NCBI GenBank assembly: GCA_945881835.1
Contig: CAMCVP010000006.1
Location: 1-64,000 of the forward strand
From: Chryseobacterium gleum
GTDB taxonomy: Bacteria; Bacteroidota; Bacteroidia; Flavobacteriales_D; Sanyastnellaceae
Length of the DNA stretch: 64,000 nucleotides
Direction of reading: 5' to 3'
Shown: positions 29,866-38,909 of the stretch, in pieces
How the letters are laid out: each line of letters begins with the position of its first letter
Position numbering within the stretch: the stretch's first letter is position 1
Program-made: the position numbers and the translations under genes
Notes under the pieces: model-generated
Seen by the model: only the letters and a program-made list of their open reading frames with translations
Told to the model about the DNA's origin: nothing
The model's database searches: none

Positions 29866-30666
29866 TCAAAGTAAAAAAGTTCGATTAAAGTAGTTTTTAC
29901 TCCACTCTATTTCAGGCTTTTCGTTAAAGATACCATACACCGTGCTGCCCGTGCCCGACATACTTGCATAATGAGCGCCGGCCTCAACTAGTTTCACTTT
30001 TATTTTTTCAATTTCAGGAAACAAATTGAAAACCTGCGTCTCGAAATCGTTATTCAGCGCTTCATTCAACTCTTGACTTTCAATAAGTTTCTTCCAATCG
30101 AAATTGGAAGGCTTGGGTTGAATGCCTTGAAATGCTTGAGCTGTGGAGATGTGTATTCCCGGATTAACCACCACGAGAGACTTTCCACCTAAACTAAAAT
30201 CTACTGGGTTAACCACTTCTCCCCTTCCCGAAATGAGCGCGGCTTTGTTTTGAACGAAAAAAGGACAATCGCTTCCCAGTTGAGCCGAAAGTTCTTCTAG
30301 GCGAGGAATGGATAAGTTCAAATGGAACAAATTATTTAACGCCTTCAACATAAAAGTTCCGTCACTTGATCCACCGCCCATCCCTGCTCCACTGGGAATA
30401 ATCTTTTGCAAATGAATTTTCACATGACCAATCCCGTATTCCTCTTGAAGCAGCTTCCAGGCTTTGTAAACTATATTTTTCTCGGTTGGAATATCATTCG
30501 ATTCTCCGGTGCAGACCAAGGTTGTCTCTTCTGTTGAAGGTGTAACCTCGAGTATATCGCACAAGGGAATGGGCATGAACAAACTTTCCAAATTGTGAAA
30601 TCCGTCTGTTCGCTTTTCAGTAATGAACAGTCCTAAATTTATTTTTGCATTCGGAAAAACTAACAT
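29866..30666 (-). CDS. ispE: 4-diphosphocytidyl-2-C-methyl-D-erythritol kinase
   Basis: The 266-residue GHMP kinase is of the IspE type: FPNAKINLGL at the N-terminus, the phosphate loop PSGAGMGGGSSDG near residue 91 and the C-terminal SGTGSTVYGIF. It phosphorylates CDP-methylerythritol in the MEP route to isoprenoids, which would also feed the carotenoid genes found elsewhere in this window. It follows era with a one-base gap, so the two probably share a transcript. Confidence 0.95.
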   Translation of the reverse strand: MLVFPNAKINLGLFITEKRTDGFHNLESLFMPIPLCDILEVTPSTEETTLVCTGESNDIPTEKNIVYKAWKLLQEEYGIGHVKIHLQKIIPSGAGMGGGSSDGTFMLKALNNLFHLNLSIPRLEELSAQLGSDCPFFVQNKAALISGRGEVVNPVDFSLGGKSLVVVNPGIHISTAQAFQGIQPKPSNFDWKKLIESQELNEALNNDFETQVFNLFPEIEKIKVKLVEAGAHYASMSGTGSTVYGIFNEKPEIEWSKNYFNRTFLL

Positions 30667-30667
30667 C

Positions 30668-31579
30668 TTAATCGAGATATCCCATTTGAGTCAGTGCGCG
30701 AGTATCGTTTCTCCACTTTTCAACTTTCACAAACATTTCAAGGAATACTTTCTTACCTAAGAAACTTTCCATGTCTTTGCGGGCGTTAGTTCCTACGCGC
30801 TTCAGCATACTTCCTTGATGACCAATGATGATGGCCTTTTGCGATTCGCGTTCAGTTAGAATAACCGCTGCAATGCGAATGATGGTTGGCTCTTCTTTGA
30901 AGGCTTCAACAATAACTTCACATGAATAAGGAATTTCGCGGTCATAGGTCGTGAAGATTTTCTCACGAATGATTTCACTTACGAAGAAGCGTTGTGTGCG
31001 ATCTGAGATTTCGTCTTTCGGGAAGAATGCTGGGTGTTCAGGAAGAACAGCAAGAATCTCGTTCAATAACTCCTTGGTATAGATTTTCTCCAAAGCTGAA
31101 ACTGGAAAAACCTTTGCATTGGGAAGAGCTTCGTTCCAAAACTGAAAAGCCTCGTTGGCTTTTTCAGTACCAGCCTTGTCGAATTTATTCAAAACAACGA
31201 AGATGGGAACCTCCATTTTCTTCAGGCGATTGAAGGTTTCTTCGTGAAGGCCTTTCTTATCGAGCAGGTCAATGACCAATAAAATTAAATCGGCATCTTT
31301 GAGTGCGGTGCCGACCGATTTCATCATTCCCTCTTGTAATTTATACTTCGGATCGAGCACCCCTGGGGTATCGCTGTAAACAATTTGATAGTCTTCATCG
31401 TTTAATATACCCATTATTCGGTGACGCGTGGTTTGCGCTTTTGGTGTGACTATGCTTAGCTTTTCACCCATTAAAGCGTTCATTAGCGTAGACTTACCCG
31501 CATTTGGGTTACCGATCAAGTTCACGAAACCCGCTTTGTGCGTGGCTTTTTTTTCTCGTTCTTCAGATTTTTCTTGCAT
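30668..31579 (-). CDS. era: GTPase Era
   Basis: The start at 31579 (MQEKSEEREKKATHKAGFVNLIGNPNAGKST) gives 303 residues. A longer reading to 31675 would run through tRNA-fMet and is rejected. G1 NPNAGKST, G3 DTPG, G4 NKFD and G5 SALEK are present, and a KH domain with IIGHQGSMLKRVG occupies the C-terminus. Era binds the 3' end of 16S rRNA for 30S maturation. Upstream lies the fMet promoter region in the opposite direction. Confidence 0.95.
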   Translation of the reverse strand: MQEKSEEREKKATHKAGFVNLIGNPNAGKSTLMNALMGEKLSIVTPKAQTTRHRIMGILNDEDYQIVYSDTPGVLDPKYKLQEGMMKSVGTALKDADLILLVIDLLDKKGLHEETFNRLKKMEVPIFVVLNKFDKAGTEKANEAFQFWNEALPNAKVFPVSALEKIYTKELLNEILAVLPEHPAFFPKDEISDRTQRFFVSEIIREKIFTTYDREIPYSCEVIVEAFKEEPTIIRIAAVILTERESQKAIIIGHQGSMLKRVGTNARKDMESFLGKKVFLEMFVKVEKWRNDTRALTQMGYLD

Positions 31580-31597
31580 ATTGCTTGTAAAATTAGT

Positions 31598-31605
31598 TAT
31601 ATTTG
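31598..31605 (+). promoter_or_regulatory. -7 promoter box TATATTTG for tRNA-fMet
   Basis: An exact TAnnTTTG match 27 bases before the tRNA 5' end, with TTG triplets at 31574 and 31581 as candidate -33 elements. The region also serves as upstream sequence for era in the other direction. Confidence 0.6.
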
Positions 31606-31632
31606 CACTCCCAAAGGGGAAAACTTTTAGAG

Positions 31633-31708
31633 TGCGGGGTGGAGCAGTTGGTAGCTCGTTGGGCTCATAACCCAAAGGCCACAGGTTCGAGTCCTGTCCC
31701 CGCTACCA
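31633..31708 (+). tRNA. Initiator tRNA-fMet (CAT)
   Basis: The cloverleaf has the initiator hallmarks. Position 1 and 72 are both T, so the top acceptor pair is open. The anticodon stem TTGGG/CCCAA carries three G-C pairs next to the CTCATAA loop. The T-arm is ACAGG-TTCGAGT-CCTGT. The CCA tail is encoded (31706-31708), unlike the other two tRNAs in this window. Confidence 0.93.
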
Positions 31709-31711
31709 AAG

Positions 31712-31739
31712 ATCCTGACTAACGTCGGGATTTTTTTTT
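31712..31739 (+). terminator. Intrinsic terminator after tRNA-fMet
   Basis: ATCCTGAC and GTCGGGAT pair (one G-U) across a TAAC loop, followed by nine T. It ends at the first base of tRNA-Arg, so the two tRNAs are partly uncoupled. Confidence 0.85.
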
Positions 31740-31811
31740 GGTCCTGTAGTATAATGGATATTACATGGGTTTCCGAAGCCCAGAATTCGCGTTCGATCCG
31801 CGACGGGATCA
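31740..31811 (+). tRNA. tRNA-Arg (CCG)
   Basis: The acceptor GGTCCTG pairs with CGGGATC (two G-U pairs). The anticodon stem is TGGGT/GCCCA with loop TTCCGAA, giving anticodon CCG, which reads CGG arginine codons. The T-arm is TCGCG-TTCGATC-CGCGA, with discriminator A and no encoded CCA. It lies 24 bp before the next gene. Confidence 0.9.
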
Positions 31812-31835
31812 CTACTTTTGATTGAATTTATTGAT

Positions 31836-32354
31836 ATGCCTATGTTCAAGAATCGAATTGTTCTAGCCTTCGCGTTATTATCAACCATTGCTTTCAGCGC
31901 ATGTTCCTCTGCTCCGAAAACTCCTGAAGAATTCGGGCAAGCGGTATTTGAAGCTGTTAAATCGAAAAACGAAAAAGATTTCCGTGCCTTGTATCTAACC
32001 GAAGATGAGTTCAGCGATATCATTGACCGAAGCAACCTTTCAGAAGAAGTTAAAAATCAAGAACGTGGACGTGCCATTGGATTAGACAAGTCTATGGAAA
32101 AGTTAGCCATCGAATCTTTTGAAGGATTGGAGCGCCTTTCAAACAATTACAGCATCGATTGGTCGAAAGCCAATTTCAAAAAGGTCGATGTTTATCGCGC
32201 TGAACACATGGGCATTCAAGGTGCGCATTTCATGGATGTGTATTTCGATTACAACGGATTCGAATATGCTCTGCACATATACGATTGTTGGGAAACAGAG
32301 AACGGTTGGAAAACCTTCAAAGAAGTTTCATTGTCGGCTGTAGCCACGAAGTAG
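31836..32354 (+). CDS. Lipoprotein of unknown function
   Basis: ATG 31836 (or 31842) opens a lipoprotein precursor: LAFALLSTIAFSAC with the lipid-carrying Cys near residue 23. The mature part of about 150 residues is acidic and helical at first (TPEEFGQAVFEAVKSKNEKDFRALYLTEDEF), then beta-rich (GAHFMDVYFDYNGFEYALHIYDC). This resembles small DUF-type lipoproteins with an NTF2-like half. It is followed after one base by the TauE/SafE gene, so it may belong to that transcript. No function is assigned. Confidence 0.6.
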   Translation: MPMFKNRIVLAFALLSTIAFSACSSAPKTPEEFGQAVFEAVKSKNEKDFRALYLTEDEFSDIIDRSNLSEEVKNQERGRAIGLDKSMEKLAIESFEGLERLSNNYSIDWSKANFKKVDVYRAEHMGIQGAHFMDVYFDYNGFEYALHIYDCWETENGWKTFKEVSLSAVATK

Positions 32355-32355
32355 T

Positions 32356-33108
32356 ATGTCGGTTCTTCTTCTTCCCTTGCTATTCTTTGTAATCTCGCTT
32401 ATTTATTCAAGCGCGGGATTCGGTGGAGGAAGTATGTATTTGGCCATTCTTTCCGGTGCTGTATTCACACTGGCCTTTCCACAAGGAGAAATAAAAACAT
32501 TGGCCTTACTCTGTAACGCATCGGTAGCAACGTATAGCAGCATTCAATTTATAAGAAATAAATTTATTGACTGGAGGCCGAACATATGCTTGCTTGCATT
32601 CAGCATTCCCTTTGTTCTTTTGGCTACTCAGATAAGGTTGGAAGAAAAAGTATTTCTGCTTTTTCTGTCCATTGGACTTCTTCTTTCCGCATTCTTTATG
32701 CTTTTGCCATTGTTTGTTAAGTTGAGCAGTCCACTTTCATTCAATAAAAAATTACTTTGGCCTTTTTCTGCTGTCATCGGATTTATATCTGGATTAACGG
32801 GTATTGGCGGAGGAGTCTACCTCTCGCCTTTTCTCTATTTTTCGAAATGGGGAGAAGAAAGAAAAATAGCGGCGACGACTTCCCTATTTATTGCTGTAAA
32901 TTCATGGGTAGCCCTTGTGCCTATGCTTTTCCAATCGAAGAATTTACTTATCGAAATTGAAACATATTATTTGATTGGAGCAGTATTGATCGGCGCAATT
33001 CTCGGAAATTTAAGTGCGCTTAAATTCCTTCCGAAGAATGGCATTCGATTAATAACCATTGGAATCTTGCTTTATGCCGGCATTCGTTTGTTACTTCGCA
33101 GTCTATGA
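32356..33108 (+). CDS. TauE/SafE-family membrane transporter
   Basis: The 250-residue protein has seven to eight membrane helices and the duplicated glycine motifs of the family: SAGFGGGSMY near residue 20 and GLTGIGGGVYLSP near 149. Members export sulfite or other small sulfur- or carbon-containing anions. Its end overlaps moaD by four bases and moaD overlaps moaE, so all three are likely one operon. That suggests a link to sulfur or molybdenum-cofactor metabolism, but the substrate is inferred, not shown. Confidence 0.85.
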   Translation: MSVLLLPLLFFVISLIYSSAGFGGGSMYLAILSGAVFTLAFPQGEIKTLALLCNASVATYSSIQFIRNKFIDWRPNICLLAFSIPFVLLATQIRLEEKVFLLFLSIGLLLSAFFMLLPLFVKLSSPLSFNKKLLWPFSAVIGFISGLTGIGGGVYLSPFLYFSKWGEERKIAATTSLFIAVNSWVALVPMLFQSKNLLIEIETYYLIGAVLIGAILGNLSALKFLPKNGIRLITIGILLYAGIRLLLRSL

Positions 33109-33344
33109 AAAAGGAAGTTCAACTTTTCGGAATACTGAAGGAACAATACGGAAGCCCTGTATTTGTCGATGTTTCCGATTTGCCTATTTCAACGAAAGAA
33201 CTTATTGCCGCTTTTCGAAATCAATTTAAAGAAGTTCAAGACCTTCCTTTTTTAATTGCGAAGAACCACTTCATGATTCAAGAAAATGAGTTGGTAGAAG
33301 CGGCAGATCATATAGCCTTATTACCTCCAGTTAGCGGCGGATGA
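33105..33344 (+). CDS. moaD: Molybdopterin synthase small subunit MoaD
   Basis: The 79-residue ubiquitin-fold protein ends in PPVSGG, the diglycine that is activated and thiolated to carry sulfur into precursor Z. MoaE, the catalytic partner, is the next gene with a four-base overlap. The adenylating enzyme and other cofactor genes are absent here. ThiS-type carriers share the fold, but the MoaE neighbour settles the assignment. Confidence 0.9.
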   Translation: MKKEVQLFGILKEQYGSPVFVDVSDLPISTKELIAAFRNQFKEVQDLPFLIAKNHFMIQENELVEAADHIALLPPVSGG

Positions 33345-33757
33345 AGACAGATTTCCAACTTATAGATCATGCGAACGGGTTTCCCGATATTGAACAATTT
33401 CGTTCTGAACGATCAGGAGCTGAAGTTGTATTCAACGGAATTGTTCGCTCGCCGAACAAAGGTTCAGATGTTCTTTACTTGGAGTTCGAAGCCTATGAGG
33501 CGCTATTTCACAATGAAATGAAACGCATTGCTGAGAGTCTCGAATCCCAATTTCAAATTAATACGATCGTTCTTCATCATCGCATTGGCCGCGTGCTTCC
33601 GGGGGAGCTAGCGGTTGTTGCAGTTGTTTATTCTCTGCACCGAAAAGATGCCTTCGGTGCATGTGAAGCCCTAATGAATGAATTGAAGGCTACCGTTCCC
33701 ATTTGGAAAAAGGAGTTCAATTCTGACGGTTCCTTTTGGGTGAGTCAAACTCCTTAG
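33341..33757 (+). CDS. moaE: Molybdopterin synthase large subunit MoaE
   Basis: The 138-residue protein has the MoaE core: GAEVVFNGIVRSPNKG, LEFEAYEALFHNEM, VLHHRIGRVLPGE, and the catalytic-end segment VPIWKKEFNSDGSFWV with the conserved Lys-Lys. With MoaD it converts cyclic pyranopterin monophosphate to molybdopterin in the cytoplasm. The gene ends one base before the convergent subtilase gene. Confidence 0.93.
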   Translation: MKTDFQLIDHANGFPDIEQFRSERSGAEVVFNGIVRSPNKGSDVLYLEFEAYEALFHNEMKRIAESLESQFQINTIVLHHRIGRVLPGELAVVAVVYSLHRKDAFGACEALMNELKATVPIWKKEFNSDGSFWVSQTP

Positions 33758-33758
33758 T

Positions 33759-35270
33759 TCAATACTGTTGGGCCAATTGAACGGCACTGAGGGCGTTCAT
33801 TCTTCCATAACCATGATCAACGTCTTGAATAATGGAAAACTGTGCTGTGTATCGAAGAATCCATAAAATCTGAAATTTCGAAAGGGATGGTTTGACAGAC
33901 CAAACGATGGCCGCTATGGCTGCTGCTGAAGCTGTTGCTGCGCTTGACCCTCCAATGTATTGAAGCCCGTCGTTGTATTGATTAATCCCAACTGCCTTGC
34001 GATTTGCATCCCAACTGCGTTCCATGACAATGGTAAAATCAACTTGCGCACCTTCATGACATGTTTGACAAGTAATATCCTGGTCATTTACTCCAGTAAC
34101 AGCCTGGCACTCTGAAAAGGCTGCTGGATAGATCACTCCGAGTCCTGAAGTGAAATAAGTAGATGTCCCAGCGGCAGCGAATAAGAGCTTTCCCATTGAA
34201 TTGGCATAGGTCACTGCATCGAGCAAAACGCTGCTGTAAAAGGGTGTCCCCATGGACATGCTAATGATTTTAACTGCGGATTTATTGGCGAGGTAGACAT
34301 AGGCATTCTTGACTGCGAGCCTTTCAGCCGAGGTATTGAGATACACATCGTCTGCCGCATGAACGGTAAAGAGACTTGCTTTGTGAGCACCACCAATGGC
34401 GTTGCCAAAACTGGCCCAAGGCGCGGCAATGAGTCCGGCCATAGCGTTGCCGTGGTTGCATGAAGTGTATGCGCTTGAGCCAATGGTGTATGTGGTTTCA
34501 TGCGTTCGTCCCACATTCGAATAACCCGAATTAAATTGTTGAAAGAGGAGAAACTGATTTGAAGAAACTCCGGCATCGATGACCCCTACTCCTATTCCCA
34601 TGCCTTGACGAATGCCCCAGGCTTGCGGAACGTTGTGGTAGTTCCAATGCCATGAAATTTTAGCGCCTGTGCCGGTTGTTGTATAATCTCCCGCTTGAAC
34701 CGCATCATAATTAGGGGTGCAACCGCTTTCAGTTCTGTTGACGGCTTCATCTATGAAATCGTTCAAGGGTTCTATGTATCGAATGTGTTCGGAACTCATG
34801 AGCCAAGCCACCAAAGCGGGACTCTTTGAGTGAAATGAAACAATGGGCAGGTGAAGATCTACTTCCAGCACGAACTCCTCTCGACTCACTTCCCTGCCCA
34901 TCTCAACCGTTAAAGTGTCCTCCAAACTCTTCAGCAAACTCTCTCTTAAGTTCTCCCACTCGTTGCGTTTAGACAAATCTTCTAAGGGCAAACTGTCGGT
35001 TTCTCCACGAAGTTTCAATCCAACGGCGAATTCGCCTTGCGACAACTCGATGGCTGCAAATAACTCTTCTTGAGATAAGTCGGACCATTTCCAAGAACGT
35101 CCTTCATTGAGCCAGCGGGTAATTTTCTGTTCAACTTCATGTTGAACTTCTACATTATTCGCTTCAAGTTTCGGAATTGGTGATCGCTTTTCAAAAGTTG
35201 AAATCGATTCCGTTTGTTCCTTTCCGCACGAGAAAAGAATTAAGAAAAGGGGAAGATGTTTGAATTTCAT
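33759..35270 (-). CDS. Subtilisin-family serine protease, lipoprotein
   Basis: The start at ATG 35270 gives about 503 residues. It opens with a lipoprotein signal (LFLILFSCG, Cys near residue 15), so it is probably anchored to a membrane rather than released. A pro-region of about 170 residues precedes the S8 core. The triad is visible: Asp in GVGVIDAGV, His in NHGNAMAGLIA and Ser in GGSSAATASAAA. The C-terminus stops right after the domain, with no T9SS sorting signal. Confidence 0.88.
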   Translation of the reverse strand: MKFKHLPLFLILFSCGKEQTESISTFEKRSPIPKLEANNVEVQHEVEQKITRWLNEGRSWKWSDLSQEELFAAIELSQGEFAVGLKLRGETDSLPLEDLSKRNEWENLRESLLKSLEDTLTVEMGREVSREEFVLEVDLHLPIVSFHSKSPALVAWLMSSEHIRYIEPLNDFIDEAVNRTESGCTPNYDAVQAGDYTTTGTGAKISWHWNYHNVPQAWGIRQGMGIGVGVIDAGVSSNQFLLFQQFNSGYSNVGRTHETTYTIGSSAYTSCNHGNAMAGLIAAPWASFGNAIGGAHKASLFTVHAADDVYLNTSAERLAVKNAYVYLANKSAVKIISMSMGTPFYSSVLLDAVTYANSMGKLLFAAAGTSTYFTSGLGVIYPAAFSECQAVTGVNDQDITCQTCHEGAQVDFTIVMERSWDANRKAVGINQYNDGLQYIGGSSAATASAAAIAAIVWSVKPSLSKFQILWILRYTAQFSIIQDVDHGYGRMNALSAVQLAQQY

Positions 35271-35343
35271 GGTCAAATCTTACATTGAACCCTGAAAAAG
35301 TCCTATATGCAATTTATTCGTAAAAACGAGCTAAACAATTGAA

Positions 35344-35371
35344 TTTGACAAGGTTATTTAGCATATCTTTG
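35344..35371 (+). promoter_or_regulatory. Candidate promoter TTTG-16-TATCTTTG
   Basis: TTTG at 35344-35347 and TATCTTTG at 35364-35371 fit both Bacteroidota promoter boxes, 90 bp before rpsT. A closer box is at 35434, so rpsT may have two promoters. Confidence 0.45.
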
Positions 35372-35411
35372 TAGCTATAAGAATTATTATGAGATAATTC
35401 GAAAAAAGTAC

Positions 35412-35441
35412 TTGTGCGAACAAATATTTAATGTACATTTG
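35412..35441 (+). promoter_or_regulatory. rpsT promoter: TTG-19-TACATTTG
   Basis: TTG at 35412-35414 and TACATTTG at 35434-35441 have the usual spacing and lie 20 bp before the rpsT start. Confidence 0.7.
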
Positions 35442-35461
35442 CAAACCAATTTTTACTAGAA

Positions 35462-35716
35462 ATGGCGAATCACAAATCAGCAATTAAAAGAATCCGTAGC
35501 AACGACGCTAAGCGTCTTCGCAACAAATATTACCACAAGACAACTCGTAACGCTGTTCGCAAATTGCGTTCATTGAAGAGCAAAGCGGAAGCTATTGCTT
35601 TGTTACCTGCAGTTTCGTCTATGTTGGACAAATTAGCCAAGAACAATGTGATTCATTCTAACAAGGCCTCTAACTTAAAGAGCAGCCTTACTGTTTATGT
35701 AAATAGTTTGAAATAA
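35462..35716 (+). CDS. rpsT: 30S ribosomal protein S20
   Basis: The 84-residue, strongly basic, helical protein has the S20 opening [21 protein letters not shown] and [12 protein letters not shown]. It binds 16S rRNA early in 30S assembly. It stands alone between two promoters and a strong terminator. Confidence 0.97.
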   Translation: MANHKSAIKRIRSNDAKRLRNKYYHKTTRNAVRKLRSLKSKAEAIALLPAVSSMLDKLAKNNVIHSNKASNLKSSLTVYVNSLK

Positions 35717-35746
35717 TAAGTTGTTTTCATTGGTTTGTGTTTTTTT

Positions 35747-35772
35747 AAGCCGTCTTTATGACGGCTTTTTTA
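35747..35772 (+). terminator. Intrinsic terminator of rpsT
   Basis: The stem AAGCCGTC / GACGGCTT with TTTAT loop is followed by a T run, 30 bp after the stop. Confidence 0.9.
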
Positions 35773-35842
35773 TTTGGCATAAACGCGCATAAGTGTTTCT
35801 TGACTTCCGAAGGATCTCTACTTTCTTTTGCGAAAAAAAAGT

Positions 35843-36529
35843 ATGAGTATAAAAGTTGATTTGTTAGAGAACGATTTACCCAGAGAGAAGCTACTAAGTC
35901 ACTCTGCCAGCAGTATTACAGATACTGAATTACTTTCCATCCTAATTGGCTCAGGAAATGCCAAGGAGTCCGCTATTCAGATTGCAGATAACCTACTTCA
36001 TAAAGCGGGGAATTGTCTTCATGAACTCAGTCGGTATTCATTTTCCGAGCTTTCAGCTATTCAAGGTTTAGGGCCTGCAAAATGCTCAACGTTGTTAGCC
36101 GCATTTGAGTTGGGCAGAAGAAAACGTTCTGCTGAACGCAAGAAAGGTGTTTCAGTAGGAAGCTCAGCCCATGCATTCGAAATCTTCCATCAACATCTTT
36201 CCGATTTGAATCACGAAGAAATGTGGGTACTCTTTCTTAGCAGAAACAATCAGGTTATCAAACTCGAGAAAGTCTCTGAGGGTGGATTCAGTGGAACCGT
36301 AGTAGATCCGAAACGTATCTTTCATTTGGCACTTCAACACAAAGCTTCACAATTGATCATTGCACACAACCATCCGAGTGGAAATCTAACACCAAGCGGA
36401 GAGGACATTCGAATTACTGAAAAGCTTATTCAAGCAGGGCGATTGTTGGAGCTACAAGTTTTGGATCATTTGATTGTAACTGAGAGCAGTTATTATAGCT
36501 TTGCAGACGAAGGAAAAATGATCGCATGA
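35843..36529 (+). CDS. radC: DNA repair protein RadC
   Basis: The start at ATG 35843 (MSIKVDLLENDLPREKLL) is preferred to TTG 35828. About 228 residues: an N-terminal HhH-like half (LSAIQGLGPAKCSTLLAAFELGRR) and a C-terminal JAB/MPN domain with metal motif HNHPSGNLTPSGED. The cellular role of RadC is unsettled despite its name. The stop overlaps wecB by four bases (ATGA). Confidence 0.93.
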   Translation: MSIKVDLLENDLPREKLLSHSASSITDTELLSILIGSGNAKESAIQIADNLLHKAGNCLHELSRYSFSELSAIQGLGPAKCSTLLAAFELGRRKRSAERKKGVSVGSSAHAFEIFHQHLSDLNHEEMWVLFLSRNNQVIKLEKVSEGGFSGTVVDPKRIFHLALQHKASQLIIAHNHPSGNLTPSGEDIRITEKLIQAGRLLELQVLDHLIVTESSYYSFADEGKMIA

Positions 36530-37638
36530 AAAAAATTATGACTGTAGTGGGTGCTCGTCCGCAAATTATTAAATCTGCGGCCATCACTCGTGCGATTGAA
36601 AATGATTCATTTCTTCAGGAAATAAAGATTCATACACAACAGCATTCTTCGGAAAGCATGTCGGGACAATTGTTTTCCGATTTGAAAATTAAATCTCCTG
36701 ATGTATTGTTGGAAGCTCCTTCCGGAAATACAGTCGAACAGATTGCGCACATGTCTATGGCGCTTCAAAAAGCCATAGAACTGTACTCTCCTGATATGGT
36801 TTTGTTATATGGAGATACGAACAGTACACTTGCTGGTGCATTGGCCGCAGCGCACATGCAAGTTCCCATTGCGCATGTAGAAGCGGGACTTCGTTCCTTC
36901 AACAGACATATGCCCGAAGAAATCAATCGTGTCACTACTGATCATTTGAGCACGTTGCTCTTCACTCCTACTTCTGCCGCTACTCTTCAACTTAAAAAGG
37001 AAGGATATAGCAATACTGAAGTTTCAGGTGCAACCGCTGCGAATGCCGTTGTTGTTGAATGTGGCGATGTTATGTTAGACAATGCACTTTATTATTCGAA
37101 CGGAATTGCGAAGGAAAGAGAGAATTTTATATTCCTTACACTTCACAGGCCTTCGAATGTCGACAATCCTAAATTACTCTTGCCTTTCTTGCAAGAGTTG
37201 GTTCAGATTGCTTCTGACTTAAAAATGGAGCTTCATTTTTCCATTCACCCGAGAACAGCAAAATCGTTAGAAGATTCAAATTTGAAGGATGAATGGGAAC
37301 GATTGAAATTGAATTCCAATTTCATTCTATTTCCACCTTTCAACTATACCGAAACACTTGGCAAACTTACGCAAGCTTCACTTGTATGGACTGATTCTGG
37401 TGGATTGTGTAAAGAAGCGTTTTACATGGGAACTCCTTGTTTAATTCTTCGAAGTGAAACGGAATGGACCGAGTTGGTAGATCACAGCTATGCCAAAGTC
37501 GTTCACAACGACTTGGAAAAAATAAGAACTGAAAGCGTCAATTTCCTTCAACACGGAATACCAGACTCCCTACCATTGTATGGAAAAGGAAATGCCGCGA
37601 AAATCATTCTATCAAGCATTAAATTATTTTTCGCTTGA
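36526..37638 (+). CDS. wecB: UDP-N-acetylglucosamine 2-epimerase (non-hydrolysing)
   Basis: The 370-residue GT-B-like enzyme shows MTVVGARPQIIKSA, GDTNSTLAGALAA, VEAGLRSFNRHMPEEINR, LTLHRPSNVDNP and TDSGGLCKEA. It interconverts UDP-GlcNAc and UDP-ManNAc for surface polysaccharides. It overlaps radC upstream and the deacetylase-like gene downstream by four bases, so all three are probably one operon. Confidence 0.92.
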   Translation: MKKIMTVVGARPQIIKSAAITRAIENDSFLQEIKIHTQQHSSESMSGQLFSDLKIKSPDVLLEAPSGNTVEQIAHMSMALQKAIELYSPDMVLLYGDTNSTLAGALAAAHMQVPIAHVEAGLRSFNRHMPEEINRVTTDHLSTLLFTPTSAATLQLKKEGYSNTEVSGATAANAVVVECGDVMLDNALYYSNGIAKERENFIFLTLHRPSNVDNPKLLLPFLQELVQIASDLKMELHFSIHPRTAKSLEDSNLKDEWERLKLNSNFILFPPFNYTETLGKLTQASLVWTDSGGLCKEAFYMGTPCLILRSETEWTELVDHSYAKVVHNDLEKIRTESVNFLQHGIPDSLPLYGKGNAAKIILSSIKLFFA

Positions 37639-38909
37639 TTGCCATTTATTCTGAAATAGAATCGCCGCGATTGAATTATGTCTTAAAGGCATTGTTCCAA
37701 CCCGTTTCTGTTCCTTTTTTTATTTTGAAGAACAAAAGTGAATTCGATGAATTCAAAGGTGCGAAGTTCATCTATTCTGAAAACGCTTGGGACAATCATT
37801 TACATATTCCCCCATCTGGTTTTTTCTTAGTTGATTCAATAATTAAATCAGAACAATTCGACTTCCCATTTGAAGTGCCTGAGAACGGCGCTTTTCATTT
37901 CAATTTCGATGTACTCGCTGCGAGTTTTATTTTAATTAGTCGCTATGAGGAAGAAGTTGTTTCATCGCGCGATGCTTTTGGTCGATTTGAGAGCAAGAAT
38001 AGCCTTTTAAGCAAACGCAGTTGGCTCGAGCGTCCATTGGTGGACGAATGGCGTTTAGCATTGCTTAGAGCCATTCAAGAACGTTTTCCATTCTTCGACT
38101 ACTCGCCTACTTCACACCAAATTCAATTAACGATTGATGTTGACAGCGCTTTTGCTTATTTGCACAAAGGAATGTATCGCACTGCAGGAGGATTCGCGAA
38201 GGATGTTGTGAAGTTTCAATTTGGAAATTTATTTCGAAGAACGCTTGTGTTGCTTCGCTTGCGCGAAGACGATTATAACACATACGATTACATTGCATCT
38301 CTTCAAGAGAAGTCTGGATTTGATTTGACGTATTTCTTTTTGTTGGCCAACTTCGGTGCTTACGATAAGAATGTTCCATACACGAGCAAAGCACTTCAAC
38401 ATTTAATTCAATCTCTTTCGAAGAAGTATCGCTTGGGAATTCATCCGGGCGTTGCTTCGCACGATTCCCTTTCCACATTGAAAGAAGAAATTAGAAGGCT
38501 TCAATTTATTACTGAAAAGAAAGTTACGCATGCGCGAATGCATTACTTGAAAATGAACGGAGCGGAAACCTATCGCAATCTTCTTCAATGCGAAATTGAA
38601 AATGATTACAACTTGGGATTTGCTGATGTAATTGGATTCAAATCAGGGACTGCCCTGTCGCATTATTGGTATGACTTCAAACAGGAAAAAGAAACCACCT
38701 TGTTGTTACATCCGTTTGTAGCAATGGATGCGACCTTGAATCGATACATGAAACTTTCAGCGCGGGAAGCCATTGATAAATTGAAGGAGTTGAAGCAAAC
38801 CTGCTCGAGACTTCAAGTACCTTTTTGTTTGTTGTGGCACAACGAAAGTTTTTCGGAATGCAACGAATGGAAAGGTTGGAAGGAAGTGGTGGCTGAAGTT
38901 ATGCGTTGA
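37635..38909 (+). CDS. Polysaccharide deacetylase-family protein
   Basis: The 424-residue protein starts at TTG 37635 inside the wecB stop. The second half has an NodB-like deacetylase fold: LTIDVDSAF (metal Asp pair), LGIHPGVASHDS and HYLKMNGAETYRNL; the N-terminal 130 residues form a separate alpha/beta domain seen in Bacteroidota homologs. A role in capsule or polysaccharide modification fits the wecB neighbour. It overlaps the convergent lpxH by 11 bases. Confidence 0.75.
   Translation: MIAIYSEIESPRLNYVLKALFQPVSVPFFILKNKSEFDEFKGAKFIYSENAWDNHLHIPPSGFFLVDSIIKSEQFDFPFEVPENGAFHFNFDVLAASFILISRYEEEVVSSRDAFGRFESKNSLLSKRSWLERPLVDEWRLALLRAIQERFPFFDYSPTSHQIQLTIDVDSAFAYLHKGMYRTAGGFAKDVVKFQFGNLFRRTLVLLRLREDDYNTYDYIASLQEKSGFDLTYFFLLANFGAYDKNVPYTSKALQHLIQSLSKKYRLGIHPGVASHDSLSTLKEEIRRLQFITEKKVTHARMHYLKMNGAETYRNLLQCEIENDYNLGFADVIGFKSGTALSHYWYDFKQEKETTLLLHPFVAMDATLNRYMKLSAREAIDKLKELKQTCSRLQVPFCLLWHNESFSECNEWKGWKEVVAEVMR

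Noticed and set aside
31580-31675. N-terminal extension of era
   Set aside because: It would run antisense through tRNA-fMet; the family start is at 31579.
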